This document shows positions 6,578-16,570 of a stretch of DNA of 43,651 nt, one piece after another. Location of the stretch: NCBI GenBank assembly GCA_022511465.1, contig JAFLRM010000028.1:1-43651 (forward strand). The letters are read 5' to 3'. The notes under the pieces are model-generated. The model saw only the letters and a program-made list of their open reading frames with translations. It had not been told where the DNA came from and did not search any database. The position numbers and the translations under genes are program-made. The number at the start of each line of letters is the position of its first letter. Position 1 is the first letter of the stretch. This stretch comes from Acetatifactor sp. Lineage in GTDB: Bacteria > Bacillota > Clostridia > Lachnospirales > Lachnospiraceae.

Positions 6578-7456
6578 ATGGTTACAGAGCTTCAACAAAA
6601 TCTTATAAAGCTTGGATATGACACGAATGGAGCAGATGGAATCTTTGGCGAGAGAACGAAAAACGCTGTTCTTGCATTCCAAAAAGATCACGGACTCACA
6701 CAGGACGGTATTGTAGGCAGCAATACACAGGATGCAATCAAAAAAGCATTGGCGACCCTCGGTTCTGGCTCAACAATACCTTCTACCCCATCTGGAAATA
6801 CTGCAGCCATCCAGAAAATGCTTGATAATATAAAAAATGATACTTCGCTAGGACTTTCAGAAGAAAAAAAGACTGCAATGTGGATGGCTGCAGAGAGGTT
6901 GTTAAATGATGGCTATGAGGCTGAATTTGTAGCAGGCATTCTTGCAAATATTTGGAGTGAGAGAACGGTAGGAAAGTTTGAAAGTTCTGCTTACATATCA
7001 CATCCGGAAAATGAGCCACCCTATCTAAAATATATGGACGAGCACTTTGATTATCGCAATAAATTTTCCGGTAAGTCCATAATGGATGTTGGAATAAGCG
7101 CAGCAATTGAATTGCAAGAAGCTGCTGAAGCGAGTGGATTTGCTGGGAAATTTGGTCTCGGAATGATCCAGTGGACGGCAAGCCGCACAAGGGAACTTCT
7201 GGAATCATACCAAAAGTATGCTTCAAATGATAAGCCTACCTTGGAAGAATGCATCAGGGCCGAGGTCAATTTTATGGCAGATGAATTACAGGGAAAATAT
7301 GCGTATGTTTATGAGGAGTGGAAAGCCGGAAGTAAAACTGCAAGTAAAGCAGGTGAACTGGTTTGCCTTGAATATGAAAGACCTTCTGATAAGGAAACCA
7401 AGGCAGTTCAAAGGGCGCAGAATGCAAGTAAAGTATATGATGTCATGATGAAGTGA
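6578..7456 (+). CDS. Phage-tail-lysozyme-like peptidoglycan hydrolase, 3' part of a frame-broken gene
   Basis: A 292-residue product. Residues 1-58 are most of a second PG_binding_1 repeat (ELQQNLIKLGY, GADGIFGERT, GLTQDGIVG). A Ser/Thr/Gly linker follows, then from about residue 75 a domain resembling phage tail lysozyme (Phage_lysozyme2 family): GILANIWSERTVGKFESSAY, KFGLGMIQWTASRT and ELQGKYAYVYEEWK. It should cut cell-wall glycan or help remodel the wall; the Glu in WSERTVG is the likely acid residue. The ATG at 6578 has no clear ribosome binding site and falls inside the repeat, which supports the view that it is the rear half of the gene begun at 6088. Export route is unclear. Confidence 0.75.
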   Translation: MVTELQQNLIKLGYDTNGADGIFGERTKNAVLAFQKDHGLTQDGIVGSNTQDAIKKALATLGSGSTIPSTPSGNTAAIQKMLDNIKNDTSLGLSEEKKTAMWMAAERLLNDGYEAEFVAGILANIWSERTVGKFESSAYISHPENEPPYLKYMDEHFDYRNKFSGKSIMDVGISAAIELQEAAEASGFAGKFGLGMIQWTASRTRELLESYQKYASNDKPTLEECIRAEVNFMADELQGKYAYVYEEWKAGSKTASKAGELVCLEYERPSDKETKAVQRAQNASKVYDVMMK

Positions 7457-7472
7457 GGATGGTGATCTTACA

Positions 7473-8375
7473 ATGAGGCAAATTTCTTTTATGTGCGTTT
7501 CTTGCTTAATGTTGGTTTTGTTGTCTGCCTGTAGTAAAGTAGACAGCGGTGAAGCGGTAGTGCTTACACCATTGCCAATAGAATCAAGCGAAACACTCGG
7601 TGAAACAGATAACGAAAGCGTAGTAAATGGAACTTCTGAAAGTAGTCTATCCACTGGCAGCCCACAAACTGTAATAGAAAATAACGCTTCACAGCTGGAA
7701 GGAAACTTTAATATTGACTTAGACCCATATGTGGGCGAGTACAATGATGAGGCTATAAACAGTCCTAATCTTGAAATTCAAAAAAACAGTGATGGAACTT
7801 ATACAATTCAAATAGGCATTTTTCGTTTAACCAAGTTATATGATTGTGTAGGATACGCGCTAGATGACAGAATTGAATTTTCCACAGTGGAATGGGGCGA
7901 TGATAAAAAAATAGGTGGAACTATAAGGTTAGAAGACGACGTGGCTATAGTGACATTTATGGAGGGATGGAGCAACTATTCTTTTGGTGATGTAACCGAG
8001 TATAAATTTCATAAGACATCCAATTTCCCCAATGTATCTGTGCCTACATCGAATGTGAATTTAAACACGTATGTGGGGGAGTATAACGATCATGATAACA
8101 ATGAGCCGAATCTTGAAATTCAACAGAATGATGATGGAACCTATATGATTCAAATTGGTGTCTTTCGGTTAATCTGGTTGCATGATTGCATAGGATACAA
8201 GACGGATAAAGGAATTGATTTTTCAACAACATTGAGTGGCAGTGAGATAAGCGGAACAATAACATTGGAAGGAAATGTTGCCACAGTAACATTTACAGCG
8301 GGATGGAGCTGGTATCCAAGCGAATACAGATACTATAAGACATCTGATATTCCAAATATATATACATTGGAATAG
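7473..8375 (+). CDS. Lipoprotein with two tandem beta-rich repeats
   Basis: A 300-residue predicted lipoprotein: hydrophobic signal ending in the lipobox LSAC with Cys20, then a Ser/Thr/Glu-rich spacer to about residue 80. The rest is a duplication, residues about 86-184 and 200-291. Both copies carry YVGEYND, PNLEIQ, DGTY-IQIG-FRL, DC-GY and a late TF-GWS motif, with roughly half of the positions identical by eye. The repeats look like small beta-sandwich or barrel units. I do not recognise the family. The gene lies 16 bp after the lysozyme gene and probably belongs to the same transcript, suggesting a surface role in the agr-controlled set. Confidence 0.78.
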   Translation: MRQISFMCVSCLMLVLLSACSKVDSGEAVVLTPLPIESSETLGETDNESVVNGTSESSLSTGSPQTVIENNASQLEGNFNIDLDPYVGEYNDEAINSPNLEIQKNSDGTYTIQIGIFRLTKLYDCVGYALDDRIEFSTVEWGDDKKIGGTIRLEDDVAIVTFMEGWSNYSFGDVTEYKFHKTSNFPNVSVPTSNVNLNTYVGEYNDHDNNEPNLEIQQNDDGTYMIQIGVFRLIWLHDCIGYKTDKGIDFSTTLSGSEISGTITLEGNVATVTFTAGWSWYPSEYRYYKTSDIPNIYTLE

Positions 8376-8426
8376 GCGAAATAGTTGATCAGCTTCAAAA
8401 CTTTTTAATCTATAAGGAGGAAATTT

Positions 8427-8975
8427 ATGAAAATCGAATGGAAGAAAATTATGAAAAAAATTAGTGCGTTAACATTGATGGCGGGCCTTTTTCTATCAAC
8501 TACAAACTTATTTATGGTGTATGCAGCTAATAGTTCTCCGGCTACTGTATCCACGGATAAACCTGGATATGGATATATTAAGCTTACAAGTGGGAACTTG
8601 AATGTAAGGCAGTATGCAACTGTAAATTCTAACATAGTTGGGAGCCTGCCCAATCACACTAATATCATGATTGTCGGAGAAGAAGGTAATTTCTTTAAGG
8701 TGCAATACAGCACCTCCGGATACTATGGGTATGTCTCAAAAGACTATGTTACTTTCGAGCCCCAGAATAGCTATCTTCAGGTGAAAGACATATCAGGGAA
8801 TCTAAACATGCGGGACGATGTTTATTTAACCTCAACCATTCTGGCAAAGTTGCCTGCTAAGACATATTTTGCTTATATAAATTTTTTGGGCGGAGACTAC
8901 TTTCATGGTGTGTTTGCAAATGTTGATGGTTATGTTGCCGGGGAGTATGTAAACTGGTACTTTTTTTATGTATAA
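8427..8975 (+). CDS. Secreted protein with two bacterial SH3 domains
   Basis: A 182-residue exported protein. A basic N-terminus (MKIEWKKIMKK) and a hydrophobic core lead to a likely signal-peptidase site after VYA near residue 33. Two SH3b-type modules follow: the first has GNLNVRQYATVNSNIVGSLP and YYGYVSKDYV, the second GNLNMRDDVYLTSTILAKLP and VDGYVAGEYV. Such domains usually bind cell-wall peptides or glycan. There is no catalytic domain. AAGGAGG immediately upstream fixes the start. It sits between the repeat lipoprotein and the large lipoprotein and completes a run of cell-wall-associated genes. Confidence 0.85.
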   Translation: MKIEWKKIMKKISALTLMAGLFLSTTNLFMVYAANSSPATVSTDKPGYGYIKLTSGNLNVRQYATVNSNIVGSLPNHTNIMIVGEEGNFFKVQYSTSGYYGYVSKDYVTFEPQNSYLQVKDISGNLNMRDDVYLTSTILAKLPAKTYFAYINFLGGDYFHGVFANVDGYVAGEYVNWYFFYV

Positions 8976-8997
8976 TGGAATTTGGTAAAGTATAAAA

Positions 8998-9048
8998 CTC
9001 AGCCCATATCAGGTTGTTTGTCCGCGTAAATAATCTATATGGGCTGAG
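8998..9048 (+). other. Perfect 12-bp hairpin between SH3 protein and large lipoprotein
   Basis: CTCAGCCCATAT (8998-9009) and ATATGGGCTGAG (9037-9048) are exact reverse complements with a 27-nt loop. No T-run follows. It could be a weak terminator, an mRNA-stabilising stem or an operator just upstream of the gene at 9082. Confidence 0.5.
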
Positions 9049-9081
9049 CGCTATGTATGCAAAAGGGAGAGTTACAACAGT

Positions 9082-11286
9082 ATGGGAAAAAAGACAACAA
9101 GAGCGATTATAGGTCTGCTTATATCAATAATTTTAACGGCTTGTGGGAAAGAGAATACCCCAGTAGAGCTGGGAAGCACAAGTGTTAGATTGAAGAACGA
9201 GGCGGCTTGTTTCTGGCAGGATAGTCATGTTGCGATGAATAATCACTATGACGGTGTGACTGTAAAGAATGGTGTGGTTTATGGACATTATACAAAAGAT
9301 GGTGGAACAACGGTGGTTTCCCAAAATGCGCAAACGGGAATCATTTTAAGTGAAATGCAGTTGCCAGATGTAATGGATGTGAAATGTATAACTGCGGATC
9401 TGCAAGGAAATATATATTTTTTAGGTGATGAGACAATTTGGCGGATTAGTAATGGAAATGTAACTCACCTTGAAGATATTGTATTAGAAGATTTAGATTT
9501 TGCAGAGAATATTACGCCGAAAGGTATATATATAGACGGGCAGGGCCGATTTTATCTCCAATATGAGATGGGACTGCCGGCAAATGAATTTTATGAAGAT
9601 GCGGAACCCTACATGTATTCTATGGCAGACCGCATATATGTTAAGGATAGCCAGTTAAATACACTATTCTACGAACAAATTCCAAATTCAAGAGACTCAC
9701 GATTACTGTCTTTTACTTTTAATGAAAATGGAATACCAACGATTCTGGCACAAAGCCCAGAAGGCATCTATGTCAGTGAGATAGACATTGAAAAACAGGA
9801 GTTGGTATCCAAAAGACAACTGGGAGTAATTGATTTTACAGAAGCCAATAAAGTCACATTTACGAACAATGGTTTTGTTTTCTGCAGAGGAAACGATTTG
9901 TATCAGTATGACTACACGACACAGACGCAGGAAAAACTTCTGAGCCTTGTGTCTTGTGGAATTTTGGCAGATGATGTTATGTATTTGGACATATGTGATG
10001 AAAAAATAGAAATCATAGATAACTATAATGAAACAGCGGCTTCAGAATATGTGTCTATTGCGAAAGGTGAGAATCAGAAAACAACCATTATGTTAGGAGT
10101 GATGCAGTCTTCTAATGAATTAGAACAAATTATTGCCGGATATAATCGTTTTAGTCAGGAAGGGAAAATAGAGATTGTTACCTACTATACCGGCGGCGAT
10201 TTCAGTAGAGGCCTGGAACGGTTAAAATTAGATATCATAAATGGAAAGGCCCCCGATGTGATAGAGGTTTCTGTTATCAATGCAAGTATCCTTTCGGATA
10301 AAGGTGTTTTTGCTGATTTATATAATTTTATGGAAACAGATGCAGAATTTGATAGAGAGATGTTGCTGGAGGCTGTTAGAAGGGCATGTGAATCTGATGG
10401 GCATTTGTATAGTATGGGAGCGGCTTTCCAACTACATACAATGTGGGGAACAAATGCGACGTTTCAAGGTAAAAGCGGCATAAGCATGAGTGAGTTATTA
10501 CAAATATTGGAGAGTAACGGGCGGACGATAAATGCAATTTATGGCTTTTCTGCGGATGAACCCGTTTTAACCACACTTACTACTTTTGCGATGGATGAGT
10601 TTATTGACTGGGATAGCGCAAAGTGCCATTTTTCAAGTGAATACATGAAAGATTTGTTGGAATTTGCTGAAAAATATAACGGAGGATATGAAGGTAGTTT
10701 ACGCCAAGGCATTGCGGACGGAGAAATTTTGTTGACAGTTGGTCAGATAAGCAGCGTTGCAGATTATCAAATTCAAAAAGAATTGTATGGCAGTGATCTT
10801 TCTTTTGTAGGCTATCCGACAGTAGATGGGACTGGAACAGCACTCAGTATTCGCGGAGGAGAATTAGCAATAAGTGCAATGGGCGATCATCAAGATGTGG
10901 CGTGGGATTTTGTTAAATATTTCATTCGAAATGGACATACGGGTATGGGTTTTCCGACGCTAGAAGAAAAATTCGATGCTTTAATGCAGGAAGCAATGCG
11001 GGATGACATTGTAAATTCGGTTGATGGTACCTATAGAGAACCTAAAAATGTATTTACAGATGGGCAAGGATCTTATGTAGAAGTATTTGCTGCCAGTCAG
11101 GCAGATGTTGATACGATAATTCATTTAATAGAAGGTGCAGAATCGCAGTACAAATATAATCCTGATATTCAAAAAATAATCAATGAGGAAGCAGAGAGTT
11201 TTTTTCAGGGGCAAAAAGATGTTGAGACTGTAATGCAGCTGATTCAGAACAGAGTAGGGCTGTATTTGCAGGAACAGATGGATTGA
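9082..11286 (+). CDS. Large lipoprotein: beta-propeller-like N-terminus fused to a family 1 solute-binding domain
   Basis: A 734-residue lipoprotein with lipobox LTAC and Cys21. Residues about 50-320 are a series of short beta-strand blocks (KGIYIDGQGRFYLQYE, GIPTILAQSPEGIYVSEID, NGFVFCRGNDLYQYDY) that look like propeller blades. From about residue 335 the protein reads as an extracellular solute-binding protein of the SBP_bac_1 type: TIMLGVMQSSNELEQIIAGY, a KAPDVIEV segment after the first lobe strand, a central DGHLYSMG, and GGELAISAMGDHQDVAWDFV near the hinge. No permease or ATPase gene is adjacent, so a sensory or scavenging role is as likely as transport. It is the last gene before the terminator at 11410. 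Confidence 0.82.
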   Translation: MGKKTTRAIIGLLISIILTACGKENTPVELGSTSVRLKNEAACFWQDSHVAMNNHYDGVTVKNGVVYGHYTKDGGTTVVSQNAQTGIILSEMQLPDVMDVKCITADLQGNIYFLGDETIWRISNGNVTHLEDIVLEDLDFAENITPKGIYIDGQGRFYLQYEMGLPANEFYEDAEPYMYSMADRIYVKDSQLNTLFYEQIPNSRDSRLLSFTFNENGIPTILAQSPEGIYVSEIDIEKQELVSKRQLGVIDFTEANKVTFTNNGFVFCRGNDLYQYDYTTQTQEKLLSLVSCGILADDVMYLDICDEKIEIIDNYNETAASEYVSIAKGENQKTTIMLGVMQSSNELEQIIAGYNRFSQEGKIEIVTYYTGGDFSRGLERLKLDIINGKAPDVIEVSVINASILSDKGVFADLYNFMETDAEFDREMLLEAVRRACESDGHLYSMGAAFQLHTMWGTNATFQGKSGISMSELLQILESNGRTINAIYGFSADEPVLTTLTTFAMDEFIDWDSAKCHFSSEYMKDLLEFAEKYNGGYEGSLRQGIADGEILLTVGQISSVADYQIQKELYGSDLSFVGYPTVDGTGTALSIRGGELAISAMGDHQDVAWDFVKYFIRNGHTGMGFPTLEEKFDALMQEAMRDDIVNSVDGTYREPKNVFTDGQGSYVEVFAASQADVDTIIHLIEGAESQYKYNPDIQKIINEEAESFFQGQKDVETVMQLIQNRVGLYLQEQMD

Positions 11287-11409
11287 ATAAGTGTGGGTTA
11301 ACATGTTTCATGGATTAGCCATTTCCTTATTATATATTAGAGTTTAGAAAAGTAGAAAAGGGTAAACCGCTGAACTTATTGATTTTTAATATAGTGTGAA
11401 ACCCATAGA

Positions 11410-11456
11410 AATGTAGGGAGAGGTACAATTTCTCTCCTTACATTTTATTTTATTTT
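11410..11456 (+). terminator. Rho-independent terminator closing the agr block
   Basis: The arms 11410-11422 (AATGTAGGGAGAG) and 11432-11444 (CTCTCCTTACATT) pair over 13 bp with one G-U, with a 9-nt loop and a T-rich tail. It separates the block from the heat-shock operon. Confidence 0.85.
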
Positions 11457-11480
11457 TAGAAATATTTTTAAGAAAAGAGG

Positions 11481-11509
11481 TTGACAACATATATTCATAG
11501 TGATATTTT
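11481..11509 (+). promoter_or_regulatory. Sigma-A promoter of the hrcA operon
   Basis: TTGACA (11481-11486) and TATTTT (11504-11509) are spaced 17 bp. Transcription would start just ahead of the CIRCE element, the usual arrangement for HrcA repression. Confidence 0.75.
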
Positions 11510-11523
11510 AGGTAATGAAGATA

Positions 11524-11550
11524 TTAGCACTCTTCTCGGATGAGTGCTAA
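11524..11550. promoter_or_regulatory. CIRCE operator (HrcA binding site)
   Basis: TTAGCACTC (11524-11532), 9 bp, then GAGTGCTAA (11542-11550): a perfect match to the CIRCE consensus. It lies between the promoter and hrcA, so HrcA should repress the whole hrcA-grpE-dnaK-dnaJ operon until heat stress. Confidence 0.97.
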
Positions 11551-11572
11551 TAACCGGAAAGGAGTGATGGGG

Positions 11573-12625
11573 ATGGAGCTGGATGAGAGAAAGACCAAGA
11601 TCCTGCAGGCTGTGATCCGCAACTACCTGGAGACAGGAGAACCGGTGGGCAGCAGAACGATCTCCAAGTACACCGACCTGAACCTGAGCTCTGCGACGAT
11701 CCGGAACGAGATGGCTGATCTGGAAGAGATGGGATATATCTTACAGCCTCACACCTCCGCAGGGCGCATTCCCTCCGACAAAGGATACCGCTTCTATGTG
11801 GATGCTATGATGGAGGAGAAGGAGCGGGAAGTGGTTGAACTGAAGGATATGCTTCTCGAGCGTCAGGATAAGATGGAGACTATGCTGAAGCAGGTAGCCA
11901 GAGTGCTGGCACAGAATACTCAGTACGCCACCATGATCTCCGCCCCCCAAACCCATCGCAATAAGGTAAAGTTTATACAGCTCTCCCGCGTGGACGAGGG
12001 ACAGATCTTGGCGGTTATCGTGGGTGAGGGCAACGTGATCAAAAACAATATCCTCTCCGTGGAGGAGGAGCTTTCGGACGAGACGCTGCTTAAACTGAAT
12101 ATGCTGTTGAACACTCATCTAAACGGATTGTCCATGGAGGAGATCAACCTCGGCATGATAGCTGCCATGAAACGGCAGGCGGGTATTCACAGCGACCTGA
12201 TCGGCGGTGTGATCGATGCAGTGGCGGAGGCCATCAAGGCGGACGAGGATCTGCAGATCTATACCAGCGGCACCAACAATATTTTCCGATATCCGGAGCT
12301 GGCAGATCAGGAGAGGGCCAGCGAGCTGATCAATACCTTCGAAGAGAAAAAGCTCTTGACCGGACTGATACAGGATGATTCTCCGGAGAACAGCGGTACC
12401 GGTATTCAGGTATATATCGGGGACGAGACGCCGGTGCAGAGCATGAAGGATTGCAGCGTTGTCACCGCAACCTACGAATTAAGCGAAGGGATGAGGGGAA
12501 CGATAGGAATTATCGGCCCGAAGCGCATGGATTACGACAAAGTTATCGGCACTTTGAAGACTTTGAAGAGTCAACTGGATGAGCTGTACAAGGACGGCGC
12601 CAGAGGTGAGAAAGGAAAAGAATAG
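11573..12625 (+). CDS. hrcA: Heat-inducible transcription repressor HrcA
   Basis: A 350-residue HrcA. The N-terminal winged helix (MELDERKTKILQAVIRNYLE, then GSRTISKYTDLNLSSATIRNEMADLEEMGY) binds CIRCE; HTSAGRIPSDKGYRFYVD is the family signature. The GAF-like and dimerisation part fills residues about 100-350 and ends in the conserved GTIGIIGPKRMDY block. HrcA folding depends on GroEL in Bacillus; no groEL is seen in this window. The start at 11573 is preferred because GGAAAGGAG lies eight bases upstream; the longer open frame begins inside CIRCE. First gene of the operon. Confidence 0.97.
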   Translation: MELDERKTKILQAVIRNYLETGEPVGSRTISKYTDLNLSSATIRNEMADLEEMGYILQPHTSAGRIPSDKGYRFYVDAMMEEKEREVVELKDMLLERQDKMETMLKQVARVLAQNTQYATMISAPQTHRNKVKFIQLSRVDEGQILAVIVGEGNVIKNNILSVEEELSDETLLKLNMLLNTHLNGLSMEEINLGMIAAMKRQAGIHSDLIGGVIDAVAEAIKADEDLQIYTSGTNNIFRYPELADQERASELINTFEEKKLLTGLIQDDSPENSGTGIQVYIGDETPVQSMKDCSVVTATYELSEGMRGTIGIIGPKRMDYDKVIGTLKTLKSQLDELYKDGARGEKGKE

Positions 12626-12627
12626 AT

Positions 12628-13329
12628 ATGGCAGAGAAGGAAAAGGATCATTTGGAGGAAGAGAATTCCGAACAGGAGAATGTAGAGAACGCGGAAAGCG
12701 CAAAGGCTGCGGAAGCGGAAGAAGCGCAGGATGCGGCAGATGGCGAAGCATCTGAGGAGGCTTCCGAAGAGAAGGAAGAGCCTGAGGAGGGCGTTGAGGA
12801 ACAGGAGGAAGGATCCGGAGAGACACAGGGCGGCAAGTCCTGGGCGGATCGAAAAGCGGCCAAGAAGCAAACCAAGCAGGACAAAAAGGAAGAGGCCTAC
12901 AAGGAGAAAATTGAACAGCTGGAGGACCGGGTAAAGCGCCAGATGGCTGAGTTTGAGAATTTCCGCAAGAGGACGGATCGGGAGAAGCAGGCAATGTTTG
13001 AGACCGGCGCAAAGAGTGTGCTGGAGAAGATTCTTCCGGTCATTGACAACTTTGAGAGAGGGCTTCAAACGGTTTCGCCGGAAGGCATGGAGGATCCCTT
13101 TGTGGACGGCATGAACCGTGTATATAAACAGCTTTTGACCGAGCTGGAAAACATAGGCGTTACGCCCATTGAAGCGGTGGGGCAGGAGTTTGATCCGAAT
13201 CTCCACAACGCGGTGATGCAGGTGGAGAGCGAGGAGTATGAAACCGGCATCATAGCGCAGGAACTGCAAAAAGGTTATACCTATCGCGATACTGTGGTGA
13301 GACACAGCATGGTAGCGGTAGTACAGTAA
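12628..13329 (+). CDS. grpE: Nucleotide exchange factor GrpE
   Basis: A 233-residue GrpE, longer than the usual 180-200 because residues 1-85 are an acidic, low-complexity extension of Glu and Ala. The core begins with the long coiled coil at about residue 88 (EEAYKEKIEQLEDRVKRQMA, then EFENFRKRTDREK) and ends with the beta domain GVTPIEAVGQEFDPNLHNAVMQ and the final YTYRDTVVRHSMVAV. It releases ADP from DnaK. The gene begins 2 bp after the hrcA stop and is almost certainly translationally coupled to it. Confidence 0.97.
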   Translation: MAEKEKDHLEEENSEQENVENAESAKAAEAEEAQDAADGEASEEASEEKEEPEEGVEEQEEGSGETQGGKSWADRKAAKKQTKQDKKEEAYKEKIEQLEDRVKRQMAEFENFRKRTDREKQAMFETGAKSVLEKILPVIDNFERGLQTVSPEGMEDPFVDGMNRVYKQLLTELENIGVTPIEAVGQEFDPNLHNAVMQVESEEYETGIIAQELQKGYTYRDTVVRHSMVAVVQ

Positions 13330-13349
13330 AAACAGGCGTTATTAAATAG

Positions 13350-15242
<1,893 letters not shown>

Positions 15243-15272
15243 ATAGGAAAAGATAAAACATGAGGTGTCACT

Positions 15273-16448
15273 ATGGCAGAGCAGAAGCGGGACTATTATG
15301 AAGTCCTTGGTGTGGATAAGAGCGCGGACGAAGCCGCGATCAAAAAAGCATATCGTACACTGGCAAAGAAATACCATCCGGACGTAAATCCCGGTGATGC
15401 GGAAGCCGAGAAAAAGTTTAAAGAGGCATCCGAAGCATATGCAGTTCTGAGTGATCCCGAGAAAAAGCGTCAGTATGACCAGTTTGGGCATGCGGCATTT
15501 GACGGTGCCGGCGGCATGGGCGGTTTTGATTTCAGCAGTATGGACTTCGGAGATATTTTTGGAGACCTTTTCGGTGATCTCTTTGGCGGTGGCCGCCGGA
15601 GCGGGACGCGTAACAGTGGTCCCATGAGAGGGGCAAACCTGCGAACCAGCGTGCGGCTGACTTTTGAGGAGGCGGTGTTTGGTTGCAAGAAAGAGATTGA
15701 GTTGACCGTGAAGGAGACGTGTAATACCTGTAACGGAAGCGGCGCAAAGCCGGGCACCAGTCCGGAAACCTGTACCAAGTGCGGCGGCAAAGGTCAGGTG
15801 GTATTTTCCCAGCAGTCTTTCTTCGGGACGGTCCGCAATGTGCAGACCTGTCCGGAGTGTCGCGGAACCGGTAAAGTGATCAAGGAGAAATGTTCTGATT
15901 GCAGCGGCACGGGATACATTCCTATGAAGAAGCGGTACTCGGTGGATATTCCTGCCGGTATTGACAATGGGCAGTATGTGAATCTGCCGGGGTTAGGGGA
16001 GCCGGGTGTCAACGGCGGCCCCAGAGGCGATGTGAGGGTAGAAGCGCTCGTAGGGCGACATCCCATCTTCCAGAGACAGGATTTCAACATTTACTCCACC
16101 GTGCCCATGTCGTTTGCGGTGGCAGCTCTGGGCGGTGAGATTATGATCGACACCGTGGACGGCAAGGTGATCTACGATGTGAAACCCGGAACCCAGACTG
16201 ATACCAAGGTGCGGCTGAAGGGCAAGGGTGTTCCTTCTTGGAGAAATAAGGATGTCAGAGGCGACCATTATGTGACTTTGGTGGTTCAGGTGCCCGATAA
16301 GTTGAAGCCCGAGGCGAAGGATCTGCTGCGTCAGTTCGACGCGGTGGCGGGAGACAGCCTGAACGCAGTGCAGAATGCCACCAGCAAGGACGAAGGCGGC
16401 GAGCCTAAAGAGCCGAAGGATAACAAGAAAAAGAAGTTCTGGAAATAA
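15273..16448 (+). CDS. dnaJ: Chaperone protein DnaJ (Hsp40)
   Basis: A 391-residue type I DnaJ with all four parts: J domain (residues 6-70, HPD at 35-37), Gly/Phe-rich linker (about 76-115, including [16 protein letters not shown]), zinc finger with four CxxCxGxG repeats ([32 protein letters not shown]) and the C-terminal substrate domains. A Lys-rich tail follows. It delivers unfolded clients to DnaK and stimulates its ATPase. Last gene of the operon, 30 bp after dnaK, with a terminator 14 bp downstream. Confidence 0.99.
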   Translation: MAEQKRDYYEVLGVDKSADEAAIKKAYRTLAKKYHPDVNPGDAEAEKKFKEASEAYAVLSDPEKKRQYDQFGHAAFDGAGGMGGFDFSSMDFGDIFGDLFGDLFGGGRRSGTRNSGPMRGANLRTSVRLTFEEAVFGCKKEIELTVKETCNTCNGSGAKPGTSPETCTKCGGKGQVVFSQQSFFGTVRNVQTCPECRGTGKVIKEKCSDCSGTGYIPMKKRYSVDIPAGIDNGQYVNLPGLGEPGVNGGPRGDVRVEALVGRHPIFQRQDFNIYSTVPMSFAVAALGGEIMIDTVDGKVIYDVKPGTQTDTKVRLKGKGVPSWRNKDVRGDHYVTLVVQVPDKLKPEAKDLLRQFDAVAGDSLNAVQNATSKDEGGEPKEPKDNKKKKFWK

Positions 16449-16462
16449 GGGATATACAATAG

Positions 16463-16490
16463 GGCGGAAGCGTTTGCTTCCGTCTTTTTT
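16463..16490 (+). terminator. Rho-independent terminator after dnaJ
   Basis: GGCGGAAGC pairs with GCTTCCGTC around a GTTT loop (one G-U), then six or more T. It ends the heat-shock operon. Confidence 0.92.
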
Positions 16491-16570
16491 GACAGCAATT
16501 TTCTTTTTGGCCCTTTCGTGATATGATAGACAAAGAAGTATTATCCAAAAAATAACAAAATATATGAGAA

